NCBI GenBank assembly: GCA_002163245.1 | Contig: MAAL01000095.1 | Span: 1 to 64,000, forward strand | Reading direction: 5' to 3' | Length of the DNA stretch: 64,000 nt | Source of the DNA: Gammaproteobacteria bacterium 42_54_T18 | Lineage (GTDB): Bacteria; Pseudomonadota; Gammaproteobacteria; Pseudomonadales; Ketobacteraceae | Part shown: in pieces, positions 8,608 to 17,115 of the stretch | Layout: the number at the start of each line of letters is the position of its first letter | Numbering within the stretch: position 1 is the stretch's first letter | Notes under the pieces: model-generated | Databases searched by the model: none | Seen by the model: the letters and a program-made list of their open reading frames with translations, nothing else | What the model was told of the DNA's origin: nothing | Made by a program: the position numbers and the translations under genes

Positions 8608-10407
8608 GTGAAACTGAATCAAAACTCAAAAATTCGATTTCAAATAATATTTATCTCAATATTTGGGGGGCTGGGATTTACCTGCTATTTGGCTTTTAGC
8701 ATGTATTCGTCTTTGAATATTGAGAGAAATACCCAAGACGTTAAAGAGGTTCAGTACCCTGTTATTCAGAGACTTGTAAGAATGAATTATGAGGTTGTTT
8801 TGATTCGCGATTCTCTTTCTGATGTGGTCGGTTTGGGTAATGAAATTTTTATTGAGGATGCTGATGAATTAGTGGAAGACTTTCACCGTCTTGTATCTGA
8901 AATAGTGGCAATTGATCCAGATTTTGCGAAAAAAGTAGGGCCCACTGAGGAACTTTTGGATGTTTATTATAAGGATGCTCGAGCTTTAACATTAATGTTA
9001 GTGAGGTCGCCGGACGATCTCAATAGATATGAGCCGCAGGCGACTTTGTCTAATGAACGTTTTAAGATACTTAACACAAAGATTGCTGATCTACTTGCTG
9101 TTGAACAGAACGACTTTACGTCATCGTTGAGTGATATCACTACATCCATCCAGTCAACATTGAGGATCGGAGTTTATCTTGCGGTACTTACTTTAGTTGG
9201 TATTTTTATTGTTACATGGCGAGCGCTTGTTAATATCTTACGGCTAATTAATCGCAGTGATTCATTGAAAAAAGAGTTTCTTGCAACAATGAGCCATGAG
9301 CTTAGGACACCTATGAATGGTATTTATGGGGCTATGCAACTGCTTAGAATGACGAGTCTTGATGAGGAACAAGTGAAGTATTTGGATGTTGCTGGAGATT
9401 CGTTTTCATCGATGAAAATGTCCGTTGATGATATTTTAACGTTTTCGGATTTCATGTCAGAAAAGCCTAAGATAAGAAAAGTATTTGTAGATTTGTCTAG
9501 GGAACTTAAAGGGTTTCTTGATGAAGTAAATGAACATGCAGATAAAAAAAATCTTGCATTGAAGGTGGATCTAAGAGGTTGCTCTGAATTTCTTGTTGAA
9601 ACGGATGCTCAAAAAATATTACACGTTGTTCGTCACGTCCTTAATAATGCCTTGAAGTTTACTGCGGAAGGAACAATTGAATTTAAGATGGAGTACAGGG
9701 TTAATCGATCGTTGTTAGAGGCGGGTATCGTTGAAATATCGGTTAAAGACTCTGGTAGAGGAATTCCTGAAGATAAATTAGAAGATGTTTTTCAGCCTTT
9801 TAAACAGCTTGATGGCTCCTTTCATCGCTTGCATCAAGGTATTGGTTTGGGGTTAGCAATGTGTAGGGCCATTAGCGATAGTATGAGTGGGGTGATTGGC
9901 CTTAAAAATAGGGAGGACACAAACGGTGTTGTTGTTACCTATTCATTTCCTGCAAAATTTAAACGTCATGAAGTCCATGATAATTTATCAAAGGGTAAGC
10001 TGGGTGCGGAAATAAAACTGAAGGTAGCGAAAAATGAAATTATTCTTGTTGCCGAGGATAATAACGTTAATCAGTTGGTTATTAAGGGGCTTTTGAAGCG
10101 ATTGGGTTATCAAGTTGTTCTGGCTGATAATGGGCAAGAAGCCTTGGACAAGCTTCAAGGTAGCAATATTACATTGGTATTAATGGATTGTCAGATGCCA
10201 GTGATGGATGGTTTTGAATCGACAAAGTGTATTCGTGAACTTGACGAGCCGTATTGTGATATTCCCATTATTGCCGTTACTGCGAATACAATGGAGGGGG
10301 ACAGGGAACATTGCTTGGAAGTGGGGATGAATGAATATTTAAAAAAACCAGTGAATATCGGAGTGTTAAAAAAAGCGATAGAAGAGCAACTAGAAAAGGT
10401 GTGTTAA
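8608..10407 (+). CDS. Membrane hybrid histidine kinase with receiver domain
   Basis: 599 aa from a GTG with AAGGGG upstream. Transmembrane helices lie at about 12-33 and 188-205 and flank a helical periplasmic sensor domain. No HAMP or PAS is evident. The HisKA box has His230 (MSHELRTP), followed by the N box (LNNALKF, near 345), DSGRGIP (380-386) and GIGLGLA. A linker leads to a C-terminal receiver (about 477-595) with the acidic pair AEDNN and phospho-acceptor Asp526 (LMDCQMP). No HPt or DNA-binding domain is present, so the phosphate must go to a separate partner. It follows the porin and PstS-like genes by 181 bp. Confidence 0.88.
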   Translation: MKLNQNSKIRFQIIFISIFGGLGFTCYLAFSMYSSLNIERNTQDVKEVQYPVIQRLVRMNYEVVLIRDSLSDVVGLGNEIFIEDADELVEDFHRLVSEIVAIDPDFAKKVGPTEELLDVYYKDARALTLMLVRSPDDLNRYEPQATLSNERFKILNTKIADLLAVEQNDFTSSLSDITTSIQSTLRIGVYLAVLTLVGIFIVTWRALVNILRLINRSDSLKKEFLATMSHELRTPMNGIYGAMQLLRMTSLDEEQVKYLDVAGDSFSSMKMSVDDILTFSDFMSEKPKIRKVFVDLSRELKGFLDEVNEHADKKNLALKVDLRGCSEFLVETDAQKILHVVRHVLNNALKFTAEGTIEFKMEYRVNRSLLEAGIVEISVKDSGRGIPEDKLEDVFQPFKQLDGSFHRLHQGIGLGLAMCRAISDSMSGVIGLKNREDTNGVVVTYSFPAKFKRHEVHDNLSKGKLGAEIKLKVAKNEIILVAEDNNVNQLVIKGLLKRLGYQVVLADNGQEALDKLQGSNITLVLMDCQMPVMDGFESTKCIRELDEPYCDIPIIAVTANTMEGDREHCLEVGMNEYLKKPVNIGVLKKAIEEQLEKVC

Positions 10408-10443
10408 ATGGTTGCTCATCTACCTGTGTTCTAACGTTAGGCG

Positions 10444-10905
10444 CTATGCCATTGATGCTACAACGTTATTTATGTACGTATCGATTAACGTTTCAAATTG
10501 TTTTTTCACGATGGGTTTTGCAATGGCTTTTGTCCAACGAGGTAAAGGTATAACCAACGTCGCTTTTGTTGCAAAGTGAACCTCACTCTTTTCACCAGAT
10601 TCCTTAACATGACAAACCCCTGATATTTGAGAGTTCCCCGCGCCTTTTATGGGCTCCCAGGTAACTTTACGATCAGCGTCATGCCATTTCCATTTACAGG
10701 TGTACTTCACTTGATGTTTATACGCGTCAGTACCAATCTTTTCCAATACCCAGGAATACGTTAGATCGTCAACTTGTTCTAATCGCTCAAGTTTTGGGAA
10801 ATGACTAGCCATTTCTTCGACCGTTGCAATGCGTGAGAACGCCTCATGGGCATGGGTGTCAATTGTTGCTGAGCGTTGAATATCAACCTCAATCTTAATG
10901 CTCAT
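10444..10905 (-). CDS. SRPBCC (START/cyclase-like) family protein
   Basis: 153 aa, the usual length of a stand-alone SRPBCC domain. It shows the family opening IDVQRSATIDTHAHEAFSRIA and the central EVHFATKATLVIPLP strand region. These proteins have a deep ligand-binding cavity, often for lipids or polyketides. The ligand cannot be read from the sequence. It is transcribed divergently from the AsmA-like gene across 221 bp. Confidence 0.75.
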   Translation of the reverse strand: MSIKIEVDIQRSATIDTHAHEAFSRIATVEEMASHFPKLERLEQVDDLTYSWVLEKIGTDAYKHQVKYTCKWKWHDADRKVTWEPIKGAGNSQISGVCHVKESGEKSEVHFATKATLVIPLPRWTKAIAKPIVKKQFETLIDTYINNVVASMA

Positions 10906-11126
10906 ATTGTTCTCCTGGTCATAAGTAACCGTTTTTCTGGTGTATATTTGGGCGAAACTTAGTGTGCTATCAGAGCAGCTGAATCACAATGACCACACCG
11001 CCATGGGGTTATGTCATATCTGTCAAAAACCCATGACGCCTCAGCGGAACAAGAGCTGTTCTGTGATCTGTCTTCTCCTTTATTTATCAGCTGATAAAAT
11101 AGCTTAAATATTAAGCCGTTGATAAT

Positions 11127-11936
11127 GTGACTCCAATGAAAAAGATGAAGTTTTTCGGACTGTTTTTGCTTACCTTAATCATCTTGGTAGCGGGCCTGTG
11201 TTGGGCTGTTAGTACCAGCATAGATGACATGATCAAAGGCACTATCCAGCAGAAAATGGCAGCCCTAACTAAGACTGAGGTAACGTTGTCGGATTTGGAG
11301 ACGGATCTTTTGGGTGGGCGAATTGTAATAAAAGATTTGGTGATAGCTAATCCTAAAGGGTATCACGGTGATTACCTTGTTCGGTTGGGTGACGTTCAAG
11401 TGTTGATTGATATCCGTTCACTTAATAGCGGCGCCATTATCATTGAAAGTATTCAATTGAATGAGGTGGATGTTGTTATAGAGGAAAAGTCTATTGGCCA
11501 AATTAACATTAAGGCGTTGATTGATACCGTTGAATCAGCGGACCTACAGCCTGAACCGATAGATTTACTGCGGTTTAGATTAATGTCCTATGCCGTGGCG
11601 GAAAGTACCTTGCATCTAATTGGTGGTCCTCTTACGGATAAAACCTTGTCTTTACCTGGTGTGGAGCGGCAAAGTAATCTTGGTAGCCCCATTGCTTTGC
11701 CCCTTAAGGGTGTCGTGAAAGGTTTGATCCAAGAGGTTATGAAAGAAATATTAAAAGAGGGGCAGGGGGCGATGAAGGATAGTTTTACTCAAAGCTTTAC
11801 TAAGGGCTTTACTCAGAAAATAGGAACGCTTGGTTCTCCTCCGGTGAACCTTAAGGTTAAGATACAGAAAATTAAAAAGGTGATTGAAAAAGAGTTACCA
11901 CCATTAAACCTTCCTCCATTACCTTTTCTTCCGTAA
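11127..11936 (+). CDS. AsmA-like membrane-anchored protein
   Basis: 269 aa. One N-terminal hydrophobic helix (about residues 9-28) is followed by an AsmA/DUF748-like segment (TLSDLETDLLGGRIVIKDLV and ANPKGYHGDYLVRLGDVQV). It is much shorter than AsmA or TamB. Several starts are possible (GTG at 11127, ATG at 11136 or 11145) and none has a strong ribosome site. The C-terminus is proline-rich. A role in the periplasm in lipid or envelope homeostasis is inferred from the fold only. Confidence 0.65.
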   Translation: MTPMKKMKFFGLFLLTLIILVAGLCWAVSTSIDDMIKGTIQQKMAALTKTEVTLSDLETDLLGGRIVIKDLVIANPKGYHGDYLVRLGDVQVLIDIRSLNSGAIIIESIQLNEVDVVIEEKSIGQINIKALIDTVESADLQPEPIDLLRFRLMSYAVAESTLHLIGGPLTDKTLSLPGVERQSNLGSPIALPLKGVVKGLIQEVMKEILKEGQGAMKDSFTQSFTKGFTQKIGTLGSPPVNLKVKIQKIKKVIEKELPPLNLPPLPFLP

Positions 11937-11941
11937 TAGGG

Positions 11942-12499
11942 GTGAGTAGCAAAGTGAGTGTTGTCATGATAAATGATTATACGGTGATTCAAAAAGTGCT
12001 GCATTGGCTCATGGCCGGTATCATTATGTTGGATCTATTTATTGCGCAAAAATTCGGAAACTATATGGAGATTGCTGATCGTTTAGAGTCTCGGGTGGAC
12101 CATTCGACAATGGGTTTGCTGGTGTTGACGTTATTTATCATTCGTCTGGTGTTACGCATGATATATGGTGCACCAAAGGAGGATAGTACATCTCCTGTTT
12201 GGCAAGTTTGGATGGCGAAGATAGCGCATGGTTTACTTTATGTGTTAATGGGATTGTTAGTGGGCTCAGGATTGTTAACGGCGGTGAGCGCAACTTCATC
12301 GACTGAAGTTTTTGGCATTTTTGATATTACGTTAGGGCGCATGAATGATGAGTTTTTTGATTTTGTACGACAGTTTCATGAGTTTTTTACGGAGGTCATG
12401 ATTGTTTTGGTTGTCATTCATGTTGTTGCTGCGCTTTATCATCAATTTATTCGTCGCGATAACCTTTTGTTGAAAATGTTGACGTTTAAGCGCTCCTAA
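11942..12499 (+). CDS. Cytochrome b561 family protein
   Basis: 185 aa, four hydrophobic helices. Histidines expected to hold the two b haems are visible in KVLHWLMAG, DHSTMG, KIAHGLLY and VVIHVVAALYH. This family passes electrons from quinol or small reductants across the inner membrane. It starts 6 bp after the AsmA-like gene and is probably in the same transcript. Internal GTG/ATG codons at 11954 and 11966 are alternative starts. Confidence 0.85.
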   Translation: MSSKVSVVMINDYTVIQKVLHWLMAGIIMLDLFIAQKFGNYMEIADRLESRVDHSTMGLLVLTLFIIRLVLRMIYGAPKEDSTSPVWQVWMAKIAHGLLYVLMGLLVGSGLLTAVSATSSTEVFGIFDITLGRMNDEFFDFVRQFHEFFTEVMIVLVVIHVVAALYHQFIRRDNLLLKMLTFKRS

Positions 12500-12554
12500 A
12501 ATAGGAGATTTTGGCGAAGCATCATTATTATTGTTAAAGGAGTATTACAGTACC

Positions 12555-13367
12555 ATGGAGAAAAAAAGATTAACCGGTGTTTCCGGTTATGTTCCTAAAA
12601 GGGTGTCTCGATTGGTGACTTCTATTCAACGATTTTGGCATAGTCCTCGATTTTATGGATTTGAAAATATTGATCCTAATAAACCTGCCCTAATGGTGGC
12701 CAACCATTCGTTGTATGGCATTATTGATGTGCCATTGTTTGTGGAGGAATTTTATTTGCAAACAGGGAAGCGTATTCGAATATTGGCAGACAGCATGCAT
12801 TTCAATATGCCTTGGGGGAAGACGTTTTTTGATTATGGTTGTGTTTTGGGGGCGCGGGATAATTGCGCGCAGTTAATGTCAGAGAATGAATGGATCTTGG
12901 TGTTCCCTGGTGGCGGGCGAGAGGTTGCTAAAAGGAAAGGCGAGAAGTATCAGCTAACGTGGAAAAACCGGACGGGCTTTGCGCGATTGGCTATTCAACA
13001 CGGTTACCCCATTGTTCCTATCGCTTCAGTGGGAGGAGATGACTGTTACGATATTCGTTATGATGCAGAAGATGTTATGGACTCATGGTTAGGCAAAGCG
13101 CTTGATAAAACGGGTATTACTGAAAAATACCTTCGTAATGGTGATGTGATTTTTCCCGTCGCCACAGGGTTAAAAGGATCACCTTTACCAAAACCTGAGC
13201 GTTTCTATTATAAGCTGGGTAAGCCCGTAGAGACCGCTCAGTATGAAGGAAAGAGTGACTGTGATGAGATTCAATGGAAAGTTCGCGAAGAGGTTTCTAA
13301 TGCTATTTATTCACAAATCAGTGAGTTGCGGGCTATTCAGGCGGCAGATGAGAATAGATGGATATAA
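12555..13367 (+). CDS. Lysophospholipid acyltransferase family protein (PlsC-like)
   Basis: 270 aa. The PlsC/LPLAT domain shows the catalytic block NHSLYG (His within a variant of NHxxxxD, with Asp in GIIDVP) and the PGGGRE acyl-acceptor motif. It belongs to the group with a long variant region like the DGAT2-related bacterial acyltransferases. I chose the ATG with AAAGGAG upstream; a TTG eight codons earlier is in frame. It follows cytochrome b561 by about 55 bp and may be in the same transcript. Confidence 0.8.
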   Translation: MEKKRLTGVSGYVPKRVSRLVTSIQRFWHSPRFYGFENIDPNKPALMVANHSLYGIIDVPLFVEEFYLQTGKRIRILADSMHFNMPWGKTFFDYGCVLGARDNCAQLMSENEWILVFPGGGREVAKRKGEKYQLTWKNRTGFARLAIQHGYPIVPIASVGGDDCYDIRYDAEDVMDSWLGKALDKTGITEKYLRNGDVIFPVATGLKGSPLPKPERFYYKLGKPVETAQYEGKSDCDEIQWKVREEVSNAIYSQISELRAIQAADENRWI

Positions 13368-13980
13368 TAGGCATTTAAAATGAAGTGCTGACGATAGAGT
13401 CATGAAAACGCAGGAAAGTAACCTGTTGGTATTTATCCGCTTTGGGTTTGGGACTTGGAGCGGTTTTTTTTTGCCAGAAAATTGTACTTTCTTTTATTGG
13501 GAAAAACGGGTTTGTCGCGTTAACTTTTATCCTAATGTCGATGTAGAGAGTTTTCAAGAAAATGAAAACGGTAATATTCACTCGTATTTCTTTTAATGTG
13601 TGAAATAGATAACTAAATATATTGATTAAGTGCCTGCGTTTTTTTTAAAACAGTAATTATTATACTTTTTTCAATACCCGTTATGTAACGAAAGGTTTTA
13701 TTTATTAATAAGTACATTAGAAACGAGTATTTTTCACCTTTCTAGCGCTGGATTTTTCTGTCGGGTTTGTTGTTGTGATCTAGTTAGTACGTGGGTTCTA
13801 GAGTGTTTTTGTTGCTAGGTTGTGACGATAAATAGGAACAAGTCAATTGCCTTTGGGTGTTCTAGTTCATGGTTAATCTGCATGATTAAATAATAAACAT
13901 AACGACAGATAGACGTTCTTAACGTGGGTCTATTTGCTGATTAGACCTATCCCGTTTAAAAATTAGAGAGTGAATACACA
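13368..13980. other. 613-bp AT-rich intergenic region
   Basis: No credible gene. A 64-codon plus-strand frame (13402-13596) and its antisense counterpart both look like chance. Near the right end a hairpin-like element lies at 13909-13933 (ATAGACGTT, then AACGTGGGTCTAT). It is in the expected 5' untranslated region of the beta-barrel gene that starts at 13981. Confidence 0.4.
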
Positions 13981-15351
13981 ATGTTGTACCAAGAATTTAA
14001 GCGTCATAAATCTAAGTATCACGCATGTAACAAACAAACGAAAAAAGGTAAACCACTATCAGTGATTGCCTTGTCTGCATTACTGCTTAGTCCTGGTATT
14101 TATGTAGACAATGCTCACGCCAATGGCTCATATAAAGATGCAACGGCTAAGACTGCACCTAATAGGAGCCGTGTGGCAGGTGTGCAATCTTATGATCGAA
14201 AAGCATTAGCTAAAGCGATAGAAGAGCGTAATAACGGTGATGTTGATAATGCCGTCATTATGTTTAACGATATATTGTCTGATTCACCCCATGCTACAAG
14301 GGTGCACTTAGAGTTGGCGGTTGCATATTTTAAGTTGAAGAGTTATCAACGTTCTATCGAGCAATTAGAAATTGTTATCGAAAATAATAGAATACCACCG
14401 GTGGTAAAAATCAATGTCAATAAGCTTCTTGCTCAAGCGCGTTTACAGCAGAATATTAAACCCAAAAGTCGCCATCGTATTCGGGGTAATGTCAAAGCCA
14501 TAGCGGGGTATGATACGAATGCGAATGCCGCGAATGATACGGCTGATTTGGATGTTGGTACGTTAACAACGACAGCGACAAATGATCACTACCTAGGGTT
14601 TGGCGCAAAGTTTAATTATTCCTATATTATACCCAATGCTTTTGAATTAATGGGGAATCCCACGGTTACAAAAATCGCGGCTGGAATGTCAGTGAGTGAT
14701 AAAAACTACAACGATGTTGATGTGGCGAATCAGAGTATTGTTTCTACTTACTCCAGTATTGGGTTGGAACAATATGGGCGGTGGAAAACGGATGTAAAAG
14801 TTAAAGCTGATTTTATTGTTTTAGATCATGACTATACGGCTCGATTTGTTACCGTGCAACCTTCCTTTGGGGTCGATACCGGAACCGGTTTTTTGAGAGC
14901 AAGTCCCTATTATACGAAGAGGGTTTATGTTTACAGCGATGATGAAGGGTTGGAAGGTGATCGCACAGGTGTCGTTGTTGACTATCGAACTGCTCTCGGA
15001 GAACGCGCCTCTGTTCGTATTAGTTTAGAGGGTGCTTCGACAGATATTAACGAAAATTGGCGATCTTATGATAAAGAAAAATTATCAACATTGTTGATAG
15101 GGAAAGTGTCCTCTGAAGTTATGGTATTTTTGTTAGCAAGTTACGAAATTAATGAATACCAGGACATTGAAGAAAATTATTCAGATAAACGAGAAGATGA
15201 TGTTTTAAGAGCGGTGATTGGTGGAAACGTAACAGCGTCTTCTGGTTTGGACTTGGGTTTGAAGTTTATTTACACCGATCAAACGTCAAATCATGATCTG
15301 CATACCTATGATCGATTTGTACTTGAAACATCCGTTGGTTATGTATTTTAG
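13981..15351 (+). CDS. TPR plus beta-barrel outer-membrane protein, Slam/DUF560-like
   Basis: 456 aa. A long basic leader and hydrophobic stretch form an extended signal peptide, probably cleaved near residue 48 (NAHANG). Residues about 70-155 form TPR-like helices (LAKAIEERNNGDVDNAVIMF; LELAVAYFKLKSYQRSIEQL). The rest is a beta barrel opening with GYDTNANAAND and ending in phenylalanine (SVGYVF). This layout matches surface lipoprotein assembly modifier/DUF560 proteins, the translocons of the type XI secretion route. It could also be a generic TPR-barrel protein. Two secreted proteins follow on the same strand (gaps of 63 and 47 bp) and are candidate partners. Confidence 0.65.
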   Translation: MLYQEFKRHKSKYHACNKQTKKGKPLSVIALSALLLSPGIYVDNAHANGSYKDATAKTAPNRSRVAGVQSYDRKALAKAIEERNNGDVDNAVIMFNDILSDSPHATRVHLELAVAYFKLKSYQRSIEQLEIVIENNRIPPVVKINVNKLLAQARLQQNIKPKSRHRIRGNVKAIAGYDTNANAANDTADLDVGTLTTTATNDHYLGFGAKFNYSYIIPNAFELMGNPTVTKIAAGMSVSDKNYNDVDVANQSIVSTYSSIGLEQYGRWKTDVKVKADFIVLDHDYTARFVTVQPSFGVDTGTGFLRASPYYTKRVYVYSDDEGLEGDRTGVVVDYRTALGERASVRISLEGASTDINENWRSYDKEKLSTLLIGKVSSEVMVFLLASYEINEYQDIEENYSDKREDDVLRAVIGGNVTASSGLDLGLKFIYTDQTSNHDLHTYDRFVLETSVGYVF

Positions 15352-15414
15352 GTAAATGTTAGAACATGGCTTTTTTGTTTACACATTCGAAACTAATATA
15401 AAATTGGAAAAAAT

Positions 15415-15768
15415 ATGAAATTCACCGCAAAAACGATCATAAACAGTATTGTTCTCCTGCTGTTGAGTAACAATCTATGGGCATCTGAGGCTGAAGAATG
15501 GGCTGATTGGACGTCAACGACATCAACAACGCTTTCTCAGGCTTTAGTTTCAGTTAGTGACGCTGTTGATGCATTGCCCGCTGAGTCTATTGATGATTTT
15601 TTTGATTCGACGGTTAGGATAGAAGAAGACCTTGTTGCCCTTGAGACCGTGGACGATGCCATTCTAGATTTTCAAGATAAGTTCTCGTTGAGTGAAGGTG
15701 AACTTGATGTAACGGTACTTCCAGAGGAGTTACCTGATATCGGAGATTTACTACCTGTTTTGAAGTAA
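15415..15768 (+). CDS. Small secreted acidic protein with a WxDW domain
   Basis: 117 aa. A signal peptide ends at about residue 24 (NNLWAS). The mature protein is very acidic. Residues 29-88 begin WADWTSTTSTTLSQAL and end DFQD. They align without gaps with residues 243-302 of the next protein. I do not recognise the family. It is the first of two proteins downstream of the Slam-like barrel. Confidence 0.7.
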   Translation: MKFTAKTIINSIVLLLLSNNLWASEAEEWADWTSTTSTTLSQALVSVSDAVDALPAESIDDFFDSTVRIEEDLVALETVDDAILDFQDKFSLSEGELDVTVLPEELPDIGDLLPVLK

Positions 15769-15815
15769 GTCGCCGGTATTGAATTTATCGAAATGCCATA
15801 TAGCTATGGCTAATC

Positions 15816-16817
15816 ATGAGTGTATTGGAAATGAACGTTAAAAAAATCGCTACAATATCAAGTTTCGGAATCCTTGGTGTGGGCATCCTTACAATGGTGG
15901 GGTATCAGGTTAGTGATTCGACCATTGCGGAGAACGATACGCATGTTTATCAATCGACAAAGAACAAGGTTTTTGTTGATAATCCAGAAGGTTATCCATT
16001 TGGGGTCGCTGCATCTGAAGGCATTAGTCTTGAAGATATTATTAGTGATTATGAACTAATTAACAAAGCTGAATTTATTAACATACCTATAGAACCAACG
16101 GAAAATATTATGAAACTTAAACAAGCAGCACAAATTACCGCAATTAATCTTATTATTGCAACGACCCCTGTTTTTGCCGATGAAGCGGAAGATAACCTGA
16201 GCGCAATAACAGAAACCGATTCTGGATATGTTGAAGGTGCAAAAAATACAGTGTCAGAAAAAGTACAAAGTAAAGTGGATGACGCTGAAACGGCTATTGC
16301 TGGAAAATTTGAAGCTGATGCGGCAGAAGCTGAAGAGGCGATCGTAGAAAAAGCAGTAGAGGATGCTGATGAAATTAAAGATATAGCCTCAGAGAAAGTA
16401 CAGAGCGATATTGCTGAAGCTCGTGATGTTGTTGCTGACAATGTAAAGGCGGATGTTGACGAGGTACGGGACGATATTGCTGATGGTGTCGATAGTGCCA
16501 AAAGCGTTGCTAATCAGGTTAAGTCAGATGTGGAAGAAAATTGGGGTGATTGGGAGTCCACGGTATCAGCAACGGTTAGTGAGACGTTAGATGACGTGAA
16601 TAGCAAATTGGGTAATGCTTCAAGTACACTAACTAACAATGTTGATGAATCTGTAGCAGGCATTAAAGAAGATGGATTATCAGAGGAAAGCGCACAGGAG
16701 GTCGTTAGTGATTTCCAAGATGATGTTGCAAACAGTGATTTTGTCAGTGATGTCGAATCAGTTGAAGATGCGACGGGGGTTAGTTTGGATGATGTAATGA
16801 TTCAAAATATGAATTAA
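15816..16817 (+). CDS. Acidic helical secreted protein with two signal-like segments and a WxDW domain
   Basis: 333 aa if read from the first ATG. Residues 6-30 form a hydrophobic leader (MNVKKIATISSFGILGVG). A second complete signal peptide begins at Met99 (position 16110; MKLKQAAQITAINLIIATTP, then VFADE). A product starting there would be 235 aa. Residues about 146-240 hold imperfect helical repeats of the type EKVQSDIAEARDVV and DNVKADVDEVRDDI. Residues 243-302 are the WxDW domain shared with the preceding gene. Neither start has a strong ribosome site. The simplest reading is two exported proteins in one frame, joined by fusion or stop loss. Family unknown. Confidence 0.65.
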   Translation: MSVLEMNVKKIATISSFGILGVGILTMVGYQVSDSTIAENDTHVYQSTKNKVFVDNPEGYPFGVAASEGISLEDIISDYELINKAEFINIPIEPTENIMKLKQAAQITAINLIIATTPVFADEAEDNLSAITETDSGYVEGAKNTVSEKVQSKVDDAETAIAGKFEADAAEAEEAIVEKAVEDADEIKDIASEKVQSDIAEARDVVADNVKADVDEVRDDIADGVDSAKSVANQVKSDVEENWGDWESTVSATVSETLDDVNSKLGNASSTLTNNVDESVAGIKEDGLSEESAQEVVSDFQDDVANSDFVSDVESVEDATGVSLDDVMIQNMN

Positions 16818-16833
16818 TCGATATTTAACATAC

Positions 16834-16860
16834 GTAATGCCGAGTTACGTGCGGCATTAC
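16834..16860. terminator. Hairpin after the WxDW gene
   Basis: Perfect 9-bp stem (GTAATGCCG/CGGCATTAC) with a 9-nt loop, 17 bp past the stop. There is no U-tract, so termination is uncertain. Confidence 0.4.
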
Positions 16861-17115
16861 GCAGTTCATCCGCGAGATTTTGGTCTGGCAATGTAAGGGC
16901 TAGTACCATTCCTCCAACACACATTGTGGCAAGAGTGAGCGCCCATCTCAGCTCCTTGGCTATGAAGGAAGTTGTTTTTGATATGGTGATTAAAACACCC
17001 CGGTGCACTCTCCACGATACGTACCTCGGTGGTGACCAACCCTCTAGTCCTGCTGAGGGAAGGAAACATATGTCGAAGTATATGCAGTGGTTATCATCAT
17101 TGGGTGATGCCGCTA
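16861..17115. other. Short gap between convergent genes, possible gene remnant
   Basis: A 104-codon minus-strand frame (16814-17128) overlaps the ends of both neighbours. Its last part (LPDQNLADELRNAARNSALR) looks protein-like and the rest does not. It may be a decayed gene end or chance. Base composition is more GC-rich than the flanks. Confidence 0.3.

Noticed and set aside
13402-13596. 64-codon plus-strand frame after the acyltransferase gene
   Set aside because: No ribosome site, odd composition, and an equally long antisense frame over the same bases.
16049-16501. 150-codon minus-strand Ser/Ala-rich frame
   Set aside because: Antisense shadow of the acidic helical repeats of the WxDW protein.
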